Of a stretch of 64,000 bases of DNA, positions 1 through 8,351 are shown piece by piece. Each line of letters begins with the position of its first letter. The stretch's first letter is position 1. This DNA is from Hoeflea prorocentri (GTDB lineage: Bacteria; Pseudomonadota; Alphaproteobacteria; Rhizobiales; Rhizobiaceae), in contig NZ_JAPJZI010000001.1 in assembly GCF_027944115.1 (NCBI RefSeq), positions 3,410,001 to 3,474,000 of the forward strand, written 5' to 3'. A model generated the notes under the pieces. The model saw only the letters and a list, made by a program, of their open reading frames with translations. It had not been told where the DNA came from and did no database searches. The translations under genes were made by a program, and so were the position numbers.

Positions 1-876
1 CGGCTCTTGCTTGGCGAAGGCCGCAAGGATGAGAGCGGCGATTTTACCAAGGGCGCGGGCCTCGATGACGCCTCGGTCGAACGGGTGATCGGTTTTGTCT
101 CAGCGGGTGGCGCAAACGGCGCGCAAACCATCGACAATCTGCGTGATGTCGTTGCGGTGGACAGCGCCAGCGGTTCAGGCGGTATTGGTGAACTCGAGCA
201 GATCGCAAATCTCGTTGCTGCCGCCGGCTATGACGATGGGCGCGTCAAGATCGACCCGTCCGTGGTGCGCGGTCTCGAATATTACACTGGCCCTGTCTAC
301 GAGGCCGAGTTGCTTTTTGATGTTACCAACGAAAAGGGCCAGACGGTGCAGTTCGGCTCCGTCGGCGGCGGCGGACGTTATGACGGGCTGGTGTCGCGCT
401 TCATGGGACAGCCGGTTCCGGCGACAGGGTTTTCCATCGGCGTATCTCGGCTGATGACGGCCCTGAAAAATCTTGGCAAGCTCGGCCGCGACGAGATCGC
501 AGCGCCTGTCGTCGTGTGCGTGATGGATCGGGATGCGGAGAGCATGAGCCGCTATCAGCGCTTTGTCTCTGAACTGCGCAGCGCAGGTGTCCGGGCCGAG
601 ATGTTCCAGGGCAATCCGAAGAATTTCGGCAAGCAATTGCAGTATGCGGACCGGCGCGGCAGCCCGGTCGCCATCATCCAGGGCTCGCAGGAGCGCGATG
701 AGGGTACGGTTCAGATCAAGGATCTGATCGAGGGCAAGCGGCTGTCCGGCGAGATCGAGGACAATGCCGCATGGCGGGCTTCCAGACCGGCACAGTACTC
801 GGTCAAGGAAACGGACTTCGTCACGGAAGTCAAAAAGCTTCTTGCCGCCCAGGCCGAGGACCGCAAGGCGGGCTGA
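1..876 (+). CDS. hisS: Histidyl-tRNA synthetase, C-terminal part (5' truncated by window)
   Basis: The reading frame is open from the first base, so the true start lies upstream of the window. The protein charges tRNA-His in the cytoplasm. The visible part holds the HisRS signature RGLEYYTG, then class II motif 3 ([13 protein letters not shown] followed by GFSIGVSRL). The C-terminal anticodon-binding domain begins near VVVCVMD and includes the AIIQG segment. It ends 2 bases before the hisZ start, so hisS, hisZ and hisG probably form one operon. This arrangement is familiar in Rhizobiales. Nothing in the visible part is missing or broken. Confidence 0.95.
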   Translation, partial: RLLLGEGRKDESGDFTKGAGLDDASVERVIGFVSAGGANGAQTIDNLRDVVAVDSASGSGGIGELEQIANLVAAAGYDDGRVKIDPSVVRGLEYYTGPVYEAELLFDVTNEKGQTVQFGSVGGGGRYDGLVSRFMGQPVPATGFSIGVSRLMTALKNLGKLGRDEIAAPVVVCVMDRDAESMSRYQRFVSELRSAGVRAEMFQGNPKNFGKQLQYADRRGSPVAIIQGSQERDEGTVQIKDLIEGKRLSGEIEDNAAWRASRPAQYSVKETDFVTEVKKLLAAQAEDRKAG

Positions 877-878
877 CC

Positions 879-1997
879 ATGCTGAAAAGTCCGCAGTTCA
901 AAGAAGAAGTCCTGGCTCTTTTCGCCGAGCGTGGCGCCGAGGCCGTCGATATTCCGGTCATCCAGCCTGCGGACCCGTTTCTCGATATGGCGGGCGAGGA
1001 TCTGCGGCGGCGTATCTTCCTGACGGAAAGCGAGACGGGCAAGAGCCTTTGCTTGCGGCCCGAATTCACCATTCCCGTCTGCCTGCGACATATCGAACTG
1101 CAGCCGGGCACGCCGCGCCGCTACGCCTATCACGGTCAGGTCTTCCGCCAGCGCCGCGACGGCGGCAACGAATTCTATCAGGCCGGGATCGAAGACCTCG
1201 GCAATATGGATATGGCGGCTGCGGACGCCGCAGCGGTCAAGGATGCCGCCGATACGCTGGCAGCGCTTTTGCCGGGTGCGCAGCTTATAACGACGCTGGG
1301 CGATCAAACCGTGTTCGAGGCCGTCGTGGAATCGCTGGGGCTTCCCGATGGGTGGCAGACGCGGCTTATCCGGGCTTTCGGCGACGCCGGTCAGCTTGAC
1401 GCATTGCTCGGCAGTCTTTCAAAACCCTCGGCTCCCCTGCCCGGGCTTGATGGTGAGGTAGCGGCGCTGCTTTCTGCGGGCGATGAGGACGGTCTGGCAG
1501 CACTGCTTGATAAACGCATGCGGGCGAGCGGTTTGATGAGCAATGCGAGCCGTACGCCGGCGGAGATTGCAGCACGAGTATTTGAGAAGGCGCGGCTTTC
1601 GAGTGTCCATCTCGATGCCAAGGCGCTGGATGTTCTCAAAACCTTTCTGGCGCTCGATACGCCGCTCGCCGATGCACCGGACGCCCTTGCGGCCTTTGCA
1701 CGTATCGCGGGGCTTGATATCGCAGCCGCGCTGACAGCATTTGACGACCGCGTTTCCGCGTTGAAAAAGAGCGGCTTCAGTCTTGACCAATCGCACTACC
1801 GCGCAGCGTTCGGCAGACCCCTCGATTATTATACCGGGCTCGTCTTCGAGCACAGCACCAATGGCGCCGTGCTCGCCGGTGGCGGCCGTTTCGACCGCCT
1901 GCTGACGCTGCTCGGCGCTCAAACAACAATTCCCGCCGTCGGCTTTTCCCTCTGGCTCGACCGTATCGAAGCCGCACAGGGAGGACGTTCGATATGA
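879..1997 (+). CDS. hisZ: ATP phosphoribosyltransferase regulatory subunit HisZ
   Basis: HisZ is a catalytically inactive HisRS paralogue of 372 residues. It forms a hetero-octamer with short-form HisG and confers histidine feedback on the first step of histidine synthesis. The class II core is visible: [13 protein letters not shown], then [18 protein letters not shown], and the late [11 protein letters not shown] and GGGRFDRLL segments. I chose the ATG at 879, just after the hisS stop, although the frame is open further upstream, because the protein then begins [11 protein letters not shown] as in the family. The stop overlaps the hisG start as ATGA. Confidence 0.93.
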   Translation: MLKSPQFKEEVLALFAERGAEAVDIPVIQPADPFLDMAGEDLRRRIFLTESETGKSLCLRPEFTIPVCLRHIELQPGTPRRYAYHGQVFRQRRDGGNEFYQAGIEDLGNMDMAAADAAAVKDAADTLAALLPGAQLITTLGDQTVFEAVVESLGLPDGWQTRLIRAFGDAGQLDALLGSLSKPSAPLPGLDGEVAALLSAGDEDGLAALLDKRMRASGLMSNASRTPAEIAARVFEKARLSSVHLDAKALDVLKTFLALDTPLADAPDALAAFARIAGLDIAAALTAFDDRVSALKKSGFSLDQSHYRAAFGRPLDYYTGLVFEHSTNGAVLAGGGRFDRLLTLLGAQTTIPAVGFSLWLDRIEAAQGGRSI

Positions 1998-2707
1998 GTG
2001 TGACTTTGGCACTTCCTTCAAAGGGGCGCATAAAGGACGATGCAACCGGCGTATTTGAGCGCGCGGGCCTGGACATTGTTTCCGTCGGCAATGACCGATC
2101 CTATCGCGGTGTGCTGAAGGATATGCCAGAGGTCGAGGTCGCTTTTCTCTCAGCGTCCGAGATCGCGAGAGAGCTCGGCAACGGCACGGTCGATCTCGGC
2201 GTAACCGGCGAAGATCTGGTGCGGGAAGACCTGAGCGCGGTTGAAGAGACCGTGGAATTTTGCGCCCGGCTCGGCTTCGGCCACGCCGATGTGGTGGTCG
2301 CGGTGCCGGATGTGTGGATCGATGTCGACACGATGGCCGATCTCGGCGATGTCGCCTCGCATTTCCGCTCCGGACACGGGCGCAGGCTGCGCATTGCGAC
2401 AAAATTCTGGCGGCTGACCCAGCAATTCTTCTCCAACCGCCACGGCATACAGGTCTACCGTATTGTCGAAAGCCTCGGCGCCACGGAAGGCGCGCCCGCC
2501 TCCGGCCAGGCCGATATTATTGTCGATATCACCTCGACCGGCTCGACCCTTCGCGCCAATAGCCTGAAAGTGCTGACGGATGGTGTGATCCTTAATTCCG
2601 AAGCCTGTCTTGTGCGGTCGCTGGCGGAGCGCAACGCATCGGACGAGGCGTTGATCAATACTGTCGTGGAGCGAGTCGCCTCCGCCGCTGGTTCCGGTAC
2701 AGGTTAA
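1994..2707 (+). CDS. hisG: ATP phosphoribosyltransferase, short form (HisG-S)
   Basis: This enzyme condenses ATP and PRPP to phosphoribosyl-ATP, the first committed step of histidine synthesis. At 237 residues it lacks the C-terminal ACT-like regulatory domain of long HisG, so it depends on HisZ, whose gene overlaps it by 4 bases (ATGA). Visible motifs are the N-terminal LALPSKGRI, the GVTGEDL segment, and the PRPP loop around [16 protein letters not shown]. Its TAA stop (2705-2707) overlaps the stop of the convergent glcF by two bases, so no transcription terminator fits between the coding regions. Confidence 0.95.
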   Translation: MSVTLALPSKGRIKDDATGVFERAGLDIVSVGNDRSYRGVLKDMPEVEVAFLSASEIARELGNGTVDLGVTGEDLVREDLSAVEETVEFCARLGFGHADVVVAVPDVWIDVDTMADLGDVASHFRSGHGRRLRIATKFWRLTQQFFSNRHGIQVYRIVESLGATEGAPASGQADIIVDITSTGSTLRANSLKVLTDGVILNSEACLVRSLAERNASDEALINTVVERVASAAGSGTG

Positions 2708-4011
2708 CCTTCGGCGAGTTCACGCGGCTTCGGTCCGCCATAGACCCAATCGAGCAGTTTAACCGTGTGGATGACGGGCATTTTTGTGCCCATGCCGATC
2801 TGCGTGATGCAGCCGACATTGCCGGTTGCAACGAGGTCGGCACCCGTCGCCTCAATATTGCCGACCTTACGGTCGCGCAGCTGGCCGGCGATTTCGGGTT
2901 GCATAATGTTGTAGGTGCCGGCCGAACCGCAGCACAGATGCCCTTCGGCCGGTTCGCGCAGCTCAAAGCCGGCAGCCCTCAAAAGATCCTTCGGCTGGCG
3001 GATGATCTTCTGGCCATGCTGCATGGAGCAGGCCGAATGATAGGCGACGATCAGACCCGGCTCGATCTCGGGCTCGGGCATTTCGCACTCGGCAAGGAAC
3101 TCGGTGACGTCGCGGGCCAGTGCCGACACCTTTTCAGCCTTCTGCGCATAGTGCGGGTCCTCGCGCAGCATGTAACCGTAGTCCTTGATGGTCGTGCCGC
3201 AGCCGGAGGCCGTAATGATAATGGCATCAAGACCGCCATTGTCGATCTCCCGCATCCAGGCATCGACATTGACACGGGCGGCATCCAACGCCTCTTCCTC
3301 ACGCCCCATGTGGTGCACCAGCGACCCGCAGCATCCCTCTCCTTTCGGTACAACGACCTCGATGCCGAGCCGGTTGAGCAGCCGCGCGGCCGCAGCATTG
3401 GTATCCGGTTCAAGAACCGACTGGGCGCATCCGGTCAAAATGGCGACCCGCCCTGCCCACTCCCCCTTTGGTGTATGGGCGCCCGCGCCAAGCAGTTGCG
3501 AACTTGGCGGAATCCTCTTCGGCGCCAGTTCAAGCATGGCGCCGACCGGCTTCAGACCGGGGATAGCTTTGAATAACGGCGCCAGCGGACGGGCAAGGCG
3601 GGCAAAGCTCAGCGATGCGCGAAAACGGGCCGGATAGGGCAGCACAAAGGCCAGTACCGCCCGATTGAGGCGGTTGAGCAACGGCCTTTTGTATGTCTTT
3701 TCAATATGGGCCCGTGCGTGGTCGACGAGATGCATGTAGTGGACACCCGAGGGGCAGGTTGTCATGCAGGCAAGGCAAGACAGGCATCGGTCGATATGTT
3801 TGACCACCTTTTCATCCGCCGGCCGGTCATTCTCCAGCATGTCCTTGATCAGGTAGATCCGGCCGCGCGGACTGTCGAGCTCGTTGCCGAGCGTCACATA
3901 GGTTGGGCAGGTCGCGGTACAGAAACCGCAATGGACGCATTTGCGCAGAATTTTTTCCGCTTCGGCCACACCGCTGTCGGTAAGCTGTTCGGCCGAGAAA
4001 TTTGTCTGCAT
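2704..4011 (-). CDS. glcF: Glycolate oxidase iron-sulfur subunit GlcF
   Basis: GlcF is the electron-transfer subunit of the membrane-associated glycolate oxidase GlcDEF, which oxidises glycolate to glyoxylate. The N-terminus carries two 4Fe-4S binding motifs, [12 protein letters not shown] (Cys25, 28, 31, 35) and [12 protein letters not shown] (Cys76, 79, 82, 86). Two CCG domains follow, with GCCGSLVHH and the later CCGSAGTY. The 435-residue length is normal. It is the last gene of the operon, 24 bases after a small membrane-protein gene that separates it from glcE. Its stop overlaps that of convergent hisG. Confidence 0.95.
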   Translation of the reverse strand: MQTNFSAEQLTDSGVAEAEKILRKCVHCGFCTATCPTYVTLGNELDSPRGRIYLIKDMLENDRPADEKVVKHIDRCLSCLACMTTCPSGVHYMHLVDHARAHIEKTYKRPLLNRLNRAVLAFVLPYPARFRASLSFARLARPLAPLFKAIPGLKPVGAMLELAPKRIPPSSQLLGAGAHTPKGEWAGRVAILTGCAQSVLEPDTNAAAARLLNRLGIEVVVPKGEGCCGSLVHHMGREEEALDAARVNVDAWMREIDNGGLDAIIITASGCGTTIKDYGYMLREDPHYAQKAEKVSALARDVTEFLAECEMPEPEIEPGLIVAYHSACSMQHGQKIIRQPKDLLRAAGFELREPAEGHLCCGSAGTYNIMQPEIAGQLRDRKVGNIEATGADLVATGNVGCITQIGMGTKMPVIHTVKLLDWVYGGPKPRELAEG

Positions 4012-4035
4012 GCGAATGCGCCCCTTGTGATTGCG

Positions 4036-4413
4036 TTAGACCAGCCAGGTCTCGACGTTCTTGACCGGCTCACTGCGTGTGATCGCCTGCAACCCGATGA
4101 CACAGCGGACGATGAACCAGACAGCTGCGGCGATCCCCAACAGAAATCCGATAAGAATGAAGGCCGTCAGGAAGCTGATGAAGGCATAGAGGATACCGAT
4201 CCAGAACGTACGAATGGCGTAGGTGTAGTGGCTGTCGATCCACTCTTCCGAATTGCCTCGATTCATATAGGCCAACACTATGCCCACAATGGTCGTGACC
4301 GGAAGCATCAATCCGACCAAATAGAGGATGTAAATCAGCTGGGCGTTTTTCTGTCCGGGTCCGATCCAGCTCTCGGCTTCCGTCTGCAAATCATTGGGCT
4401 GCTGATCGCTCAT
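4036..4413 (-). CDS. Small DUF4870-like membrane protein inside the glc operon
   Basis: This is a 125-residue protein with about three hydrophobic segments (around LIYILYLVGLMLPVTTIVG, then TFWIGILYAFISF and AFILIGFLLGIAAAVWFIV) and a short polar N-terminus. The arrangement and the motif HYTYAIRTFWIG resemble DUF4870/Tic20-type small membrane proteins. The start at 4413 was chosen over an upstream codon because AGGAGA lies seven bases ahead of it. It sits between glcE (40-base gap) and glcF (24-base gap), so it is co-transcribed with glycolate oxidase. A role in membrane attachment of the complex is only a guess from position. Confidence 0.75.
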   Translation of the reverse strand: MSDQQPNDLQTEAESWIGPGQKNAQLIYILYLVGLMLPVTTIVGIVLAYMNRGNSEEWIDSHYTYAIRTFWIGILYAFISFLTAFILIGFLLGIAAAVWFIVRCVIGLQAITRSEPVKNVETWLV

Positions 4414-4453
4414 AGTCGTCTCTCCTGCACTTGTGCGTTGCACAAGCAGCGTA

Positions 4454-5686
4454 TCACAGCTCCGCCCACATGCGACCGGGATTGAGAACAGCCTGTGGAT
4501 CGAACTGTTCCTTCAGCCGCCGGGTCAGCGCGGCAAGAGCCGGCTCCTGCGGCTCGAAGACCGGTACATGATTGCGCAGATCGCCCGATCCACGCACCAG
4601 CGTGGCATGGCCACCGCCGAGCGCCCGGATGGCATCGCGTACCGGGCCCGCCTCATCGTCGCCTTCCATGCGCAACCACACCAATCCGCCCTGCCAGTCG
4701 TAAAAGGCATCGACGCCGGTTTGCAGGCGCAGGCCCGCGACAAGCTGGTGGCCGGCGCCGGGTGCAACCGACACCCGCCAGACCGGACGCGTCGTCCCGT
4801 CGCAAAACGGTTTAACATCGCGGATTTCGCGCCAGAGCGCCCGCGAAGCGTCAGCATCGAGCCGCGAACATGAGCCATGTTGCGCAAACATCGCCTCGAG
4901 CTTGCCGAGCCGGTAGGCAACGGAGGACGGAAAACCCTCAAGCCGCAAGACCGTGGCCGCTGATCCCGGCAGCGCACCGTTGATGAAGCGCCCGCGCACG
5001 CTTTCGGGAAGGTGGGCGGCACTCGAGACCTCAGCATCCGAACCCATAGCCTGCGCCATGATATCGGCAGCATCGGCATCGTTCAGTCCGCTGACGACGA
5101 GCGTTTCTTCGGTTTCGGCGCGCGGCAGGACCTTGAAGGTCACCTCGGTTAGAACTGCCAGCGTGCCCCAGGAGCCTGAAAGGCCGCGCGGAAGATCGTA
5201 ACCGGTAACGTTCTTGACCACCCGGCCGCCCGATTTGATCAGATCACCCCGGCCGGTGACCGCGCGAATACCAAGCACATGATCGCGTGCTGCGCCCGCC
5301 TTCAGCCGCCGCGGTCCTGAAAGATTGGTGGCGAGCACCGCACCGGCCGTGCCGCGCGGGCGATCTTGACTGCCCAAAAGCGCGCGATAGTCCATCGGTT
5401 CGAAGGCGAATTCCTGGTTATGCTCGGCAAGCCGCGCTTCGATCTCTTCGAGAGACGTGCCGGCGCGGGCCGTCAGGACCAGTTCTTCCGGCTCATAAAG
5501 CGTGATGCCGGTCAGGCCGGAGATATCCAGTCCATTGGCAACCTGAAGCGGGCGTCCGATACCGCGCTTGGTGCCGTGGCCAAGGACTTCAAGCGGCGCT
5601 TGTTCGGAGACGGCCCAACTGACCGCCTCAAGCACCTGATCTTCCGTTTCCGGCCGAAACATTTCGCCGCCGAGGGTCTGTGCCAT
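4454..5686 (-). CDS. glcE: Glycolate oxidase FAD-binding subunit GlcE
   Basis: GlcE is the second flavin-type subunit of glycolate oxidase. It has an N-terminal FAD-binding type 4 (PCMH) domain, with PLEVLGHGTKRGIG for the FAD pyrophosphate and GAVLATNLSGPRR downstream. The domain continues through RAVTGRGDLIKSGGRVVKN and TGYDLPRGLSGSWGTLAVLTEVTFKV. The C-terminus ends NPGRMWAEL, as in the family. The glcD stop abuts the start: TAG is followed directly by GTG and then ATG, so translation is coupled. I chose the ATG at 5686, but GTG at 5689 is equally possible. Length is 410 residues. Confidence 0.93.
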   Translation of the reverse strand: MAQTLGGEMFRPETEDQVLEAVSWAVSEQAPLEVLGHGTKRGIGRPLQVANGLDISGLTGITLYEPEELVLTARAGTSLEEIEARLAEHNQEFAFEPMDYRALLGSQDRPRGTAGAVLATNLSGPRRLKAGAARDHVLGIRAVTGRGDLIKSGGRVVKNVTGYDLPRGLSGSWGTLAVLTEVTFKVLPRAETEETLVVSGLNDADAADIMAQAMGSDAEVSSAAHLPESVRGRFINGALPGSAATVLRLEGFPSSVAYRLGKLEAMFAQHGSCSRLDADASRALWREIRDVKPFCDGTTRPVWRVSVAPGAGHQLVAGLRLQTGVDAFYDWQGGLVWLRMEGDDEAGPVRDAIRALGGGHATLVRGSGDLRNHVPVFEPQEPALAALTRRLKEQFDPQAVLNPGRMWAEL

Positions 5687-5689
5687 CAC

Positions 5690-7186
5690 CTAGAACCTCG
5701 GAATATCGGGAAAGGGAAGCTGGCCGCGCGAGATATGCATGCGTCCCATTTCGGCGCAGCGGCGCAGCTCGGGAAACACCTTGCCGGGATTAAGCAGATG
5801 CTGTTCGTCGAAGGCGCATTTGATGCGGATCTGCTGGTCGAGATCGTCCTTGTTGAACATGGCCGGCATAAGGTCGCGTTTTTCGACACCGACACCGTGT
5901 TCGCCGGTCAAAACACCGCCGACCTCGACGCACAGGCGCAGTATGTCGTTGCCAAACTCCTCGGCCCGTTCCAGTTCGCCGGGATTGTTTGCATCGTAAA
6001 GGATCAGCGGGTGCAGATTTCCGTCGCCCGCGTGAAAGACATTGGCGACGGCCAGCTCGTGTTTTTCCGACAGTTCCCGCATTCCGGCCAGAACCTCCGG
6101 CAAGCGCTTGCGCGGGATCGTGCCGTCCATGCAGTAATAATCCGGCGAGATACGCCCGACTGCCGGAAACGCGGCCTTGCGGCCGGCCCAGAAGGTCTGA
6201 CGCTCCTCCTCGCTGGTCGAAACGCGGGACATGGTCGCACCGTTGTTGCCCGCGATTGCCTCGACTTTGCCGATCAGGTGGTCGACCTCGGCTTCAGGCC
6301 CGTCGAGCTCAACGATCAGCAATGCCTCCACATCCAGCGGATAGCCGGCCTGGACAAAATCCTCCGCCGCCTTGATGGCCAGACGGTCCATCATCTCAAT
6401 GCCGCCGGGAATAATCCCCGCGCCGATGATATCGGCGACGCACTGGCCGGCGGCCTCGTTGGAAGGGAAACCGACAAGCATGGCGCGCGCCGTCTCGGGC
6501 TTTTGCAATATGCGCACGGTGATCTCGGTGACCACGGCGAGCAGGCCTTCCGAACCGGTCATCAGGCCGAGGATGTCATAGCCCTCGCTGTCGAGATGAC
6601 GGCCGCCCAGACGGATCACCTCGCCGTCGATCGTCACCATCTGCAAGCCAAGGACATTGTTGGTTGTCAGGCCGTATTTCAGGCAATGCACACCGCCGGC
6701 ATTCTCGGCGACATTGCCGCCGATGGAGCAGGCAATCTGCGAGGACGGGTCAGGTGCGTAGTAGAAGCCCCGCTCTGCCACGGCATTGCTGACGCCAAGA
6801 TTGGTGACACCCGGCTGCACGACCGCAACGCGGTTGTCGTAATCGATTTCCAGCACCTTGTTGAAGCGCGACATGACCAGCAGTACGGCATCCTCAAGCG
6901 GCAGCGCTCCACCGGAAAGGGAAGTGCCCGAGCCGCGCGGCACGACGCGGATGCCGTATTTTTGGCAGTACTTCAGAACACGGGAGACCTGAGCGACGGT
7001 TTCCGGCAGCACCACGACCAGCGGCAGTTGCCGGTATGCCGTCAGCCCGTCTGTCTCGAAGGCACGCATCTGGTTTGTAGCATCCACCACGCCTTCACCG
7101 GGCACGATATCGCGCAAATCCTCGACAATGCGATCGCGGTTGGCGAGCACGTCCGTCTTCGGATCGGGCATATTCGGCGATGTCAT
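5690..7186 (-). CDS. glcD: Glycolate oxidase catalytic subunit GlcD
   Basis: GlcD is the FAD-linked catalytic subunit oxidising glycolate (and probably other 2-hydroxyacids) to glyoxylate. Visible are the PCMH FAD domain (VVPRGSGTSLSGGALP, then CSIGGNVAENAGGVH and LTGSEGLLAVVTE) and the FAD-oxidase C domain. The latter has the metal or substrate segment NVFHAGDGNLHP, then GEHGVGVEKRD and the terminal LLNPGKVFPE. The start at 7186 was chosen over an upstream ATG because GGGAG lies six bases before it. It is the first gene of glcD-glcE-membrane protein-glcF and is divergent from a LysR gene that probably controls it. Confidence 0.95.
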   Translation of the reverse strand: MTSPNMPDPKTDVLANRDRIVEDLRDIVPGEGVVDATNQMRAFETDGLTAYRQLPLVVVLPETVAQVSRVLKYCQKYGIRVVPRGSGTSLSGGALPLEDAVLLVMSRFNKVLEIDYDNRVAVVQPGVTNLGVSNAVAERGFYYAPDPSSQIACSIGGNVAENAGGVHCLKYGLTTNNVLGLQMVTIDGEVIRLGGRHLDSEGYDILGLMTGSEGLLAVVTEITVRILQKPETARAMLVGFPSNEAAGQCVADIIGAGIIPGGIEMMDRLAIKAAEDFVQAGYPLDVEALLIVELDGPEAEVDHLIGKVEAIAGNNGATMSRVSTSEEERQTFWAGRKAAFPAVGRISPDYYCMDGTIPRKRLPEVLAGMRELSEKHELAVANVFHAGDGNLHPLILYDANNPGELERAEEFGNDILRLCVEVGGVLTGEHGVGVEKRDLMPAMFNKDDLDQQIRIKCAFDEQHLLNPGKVFPELRRCAEMGRMHISRGQLPFPDIPRF

Positions 7187-7216
7187 GGGCTTCTCCCGTT
7201 TCCTCATTTTCAGTAA

Positions 7217-7235
7217 TGGTCAAATTTATTTACCA
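7217..7235. promoter_or_regulatory. Candidate LysR-type operator in the glcD/lysR intergenic region
   Basis: The 19-base element has TGGT and ACCA arms separated by 11 bases, with additional inner AA/TT symmetry. This matches the T-N11-A form of LysR-type boxes. It lies about 30 bases upstream of the glcD start and 68 bases upstream of the divergent LysR start. A TTGACA hexamer on the plus strand lies at 7248-7253. Binding is inferred, not shown. Confidence 0.4.
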
Positions 7236-7302
7236 GTCAAGGGGCGATTGACATTTTCCGCCGCTTGCGATGCTTAGACCGATACATAAAGTCTGAGGCA
7301 AC

Positions 7303-8199
7303 ATGAACAAGTTCGATGATCTCGAAGTCTTTGCACAAGTGGTTTCCGCCGGCAGCCTGTCGGCTGCCGGACGCGAGCTTGGCCTGTCGCCCGCCGTCGT
7401 CTCAAAACGTTTGCGGCGGCTGGAGGAGCGGATCGGCACGCGGCTGATCCAGCGTACGACACGGCAGATTTCTTTAACGGAGGCCGGACAGGGCTACTAC
7501 GAGCGCATCGTCGCCGTACTTGCCGGAATCGAAGAGGCTGAAGCCTTTGTAACACGACGCTCACAGCAGGCGCGCGGACTGCTCAAGGTCTCGGCGCCAA
7601 GCACTTTCGGGCGGCTGCACATCGCGCCGCATCTGAAAACCTTCATGGGCGCAAACCCCGATCTTTCGGTCAGCCTCTCGCTGACCGACAGCTATGTGGA
7701 TATTGTCGCAGAGGGTTTCGATATCGCCATCCGCATTGGCGAACTATCCGATTCAAGCCTGGTGGCGCGACAGCTCGCGCCGGTGCGGCGCATCCTGTGC
7801 GCGGCACCGTCCTATGTCGCCGAAAACGGCATGCCGGAGAGCATCGAAGACCTCGAACGGCATATCTGCCTGCCACCGCACAACAATGAGCCATGGAAAC
7901 TGGAAGGTCCGGACGGCCCTCTTCTCTACCGGCCAAGCGGCCCGCTGATGACCGATTCCAGCGAGGTGATCCGCGAAACGCTGATATCAGGCCTTGGCAT
8001 TGCGCTGCGCTCGACCTGGGATGTCTCGCAGGAACTCAAGGACGGCAAACTGGTGCAGGTGCTTCCGGACTATCGCGGCTCGCGCAACGTCGCCGTCTAT
8101 GCCATTTACGCCAGCAGGCGCTTCCTGCCGACCAAGGTGCGTGTTTTTGTCGACTATCTGGCCGAGCTCTACGGCCCCCGCCCCTATTGGGAAGCCTGA
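7303..8199 (+). CDS. LysR-family transcriptional regulator (likely glc regulator)
   Basis: This is a 298-residue LysR regulator. The N-terminal winged HTH is visible at about residues 1-60 (FAQVVSAGSLSAAGRELGLS, then PAVVSKRLRRLEERIGTRL), followed by the type 2 periplasmic-binding-like effector domain (LLKVSAPSTFGRLHIAPHL onward). It belongs to the DsdA/AaeR-like group in which the effector domain recognises small acids, but the ligand cannot be read from sequence. It is divergent from glcDEF across about 115 bases that contain a TGGT-N11-ACCA box, so control of glycolate oxidase, perhaps by glycolate, is the simplest reading. Confidence 0.88.
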   Translation: MNKFDDLEVFAQVVSAGSLSAAGRELGLSPAVVSKRLRRLEERIGTRLIQRTTRQISLTEAGQGYYERIVAVLAGIEEAEAFVTRRSQQARGLLKVSAPSTFGRLHIAPHLKTFMGANPDLSVSLSLTDSYVDIVAEGFDIAIRIGELSDSSLVARQLAPVRRILCAAPSYVAENGMPESIEDLERHICLPPHNNEPWKLEGPDGPLLYRPSGPLMTDSSEVIRETLISGLGIALRSTWDVSQELKDGKLVQVLPDYRGSRNVAVYAIYASRRFLPTKVRVFVDYLAELYGPRPYWEA

Positions 8200-8276
8200 A
8201 ACGGGCGATTGCTGGCGGCATAAGGCCTTCTGGAGCTGAATTCACATCCCGCAATACATTTTTCGTTTAAAGTGAG

Positions 8277-8305
8277 TTGACTCCTTTGGAACGTTCCAAT
8301 ATCTC
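8277..8305 (+). promoter_or_regulatory. Predicted promoter of the 14-gene catabolic operon
   Basis: A TTGACT hexamer (8277-8282) is followed by exactly 17 bases and TATCTC (8300-8305), which is compatible with a sigma-70-type promoter. The spacer is almost entirely filled by the first operator palindrome (8286-8299). Repressor binding there would block RNA polymerase directly. Confidence 0.5.
8286..8299. promoter_or_regulatory. Operator O1, LacI-type palindrome
   Basis: TTGGAACGTTCCAA is a perfect 14-base palindrome with the central CG typical of LacI/GalR-family operators. It sits in the -35/-10 spacer. An identical copy lies 34 bases downstream. The LacI-family gene at 22994, last in the same operon, is the obvious candidate to bind it. 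Confidence 0.75.
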
Positions 8306-8318
8306 AAAGTCAACAATT

Positions 8319-8334
8319 ATTGGAACGTTCCAAT
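8319..8334. promoter_or_regulatory. Operator O2, second copy of the LacI-type palindrome
   Basis: ATTGGAACGTTCCAAT is a perfect 16-base palindrome repeating O1, with centres 34 bases apart (about three helical turns). It ends 17 bases before the first start codon of the operon. Two sites this close suggest cooperative binding rather than long-range looping. Confidence 0.75.
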
Positions 8335-8351
8335 TACGCTTGGAGAAATGG

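Noticed and set aside
771-878. Longer start of hisZ inside hisS
   Set aside because: The first 36 codons overlap hisS and lack HisZ similarity. The ATG at 879 fits the family.
5366-7216. 616-codon open frame on the plus strand opposite glcD/glcE
   Set aside because: It is antisense to two clear glc genes, with no recognisable domain or ribosome-binding site.
8277-8351. In-frame TTG at 8277 as an upstream start of the Afr-like gene
   Set aside because: It is the predicted -35 box, and translation from it would cross both operators. ATG at 8352 has GGAG and gives the family N-terminus.
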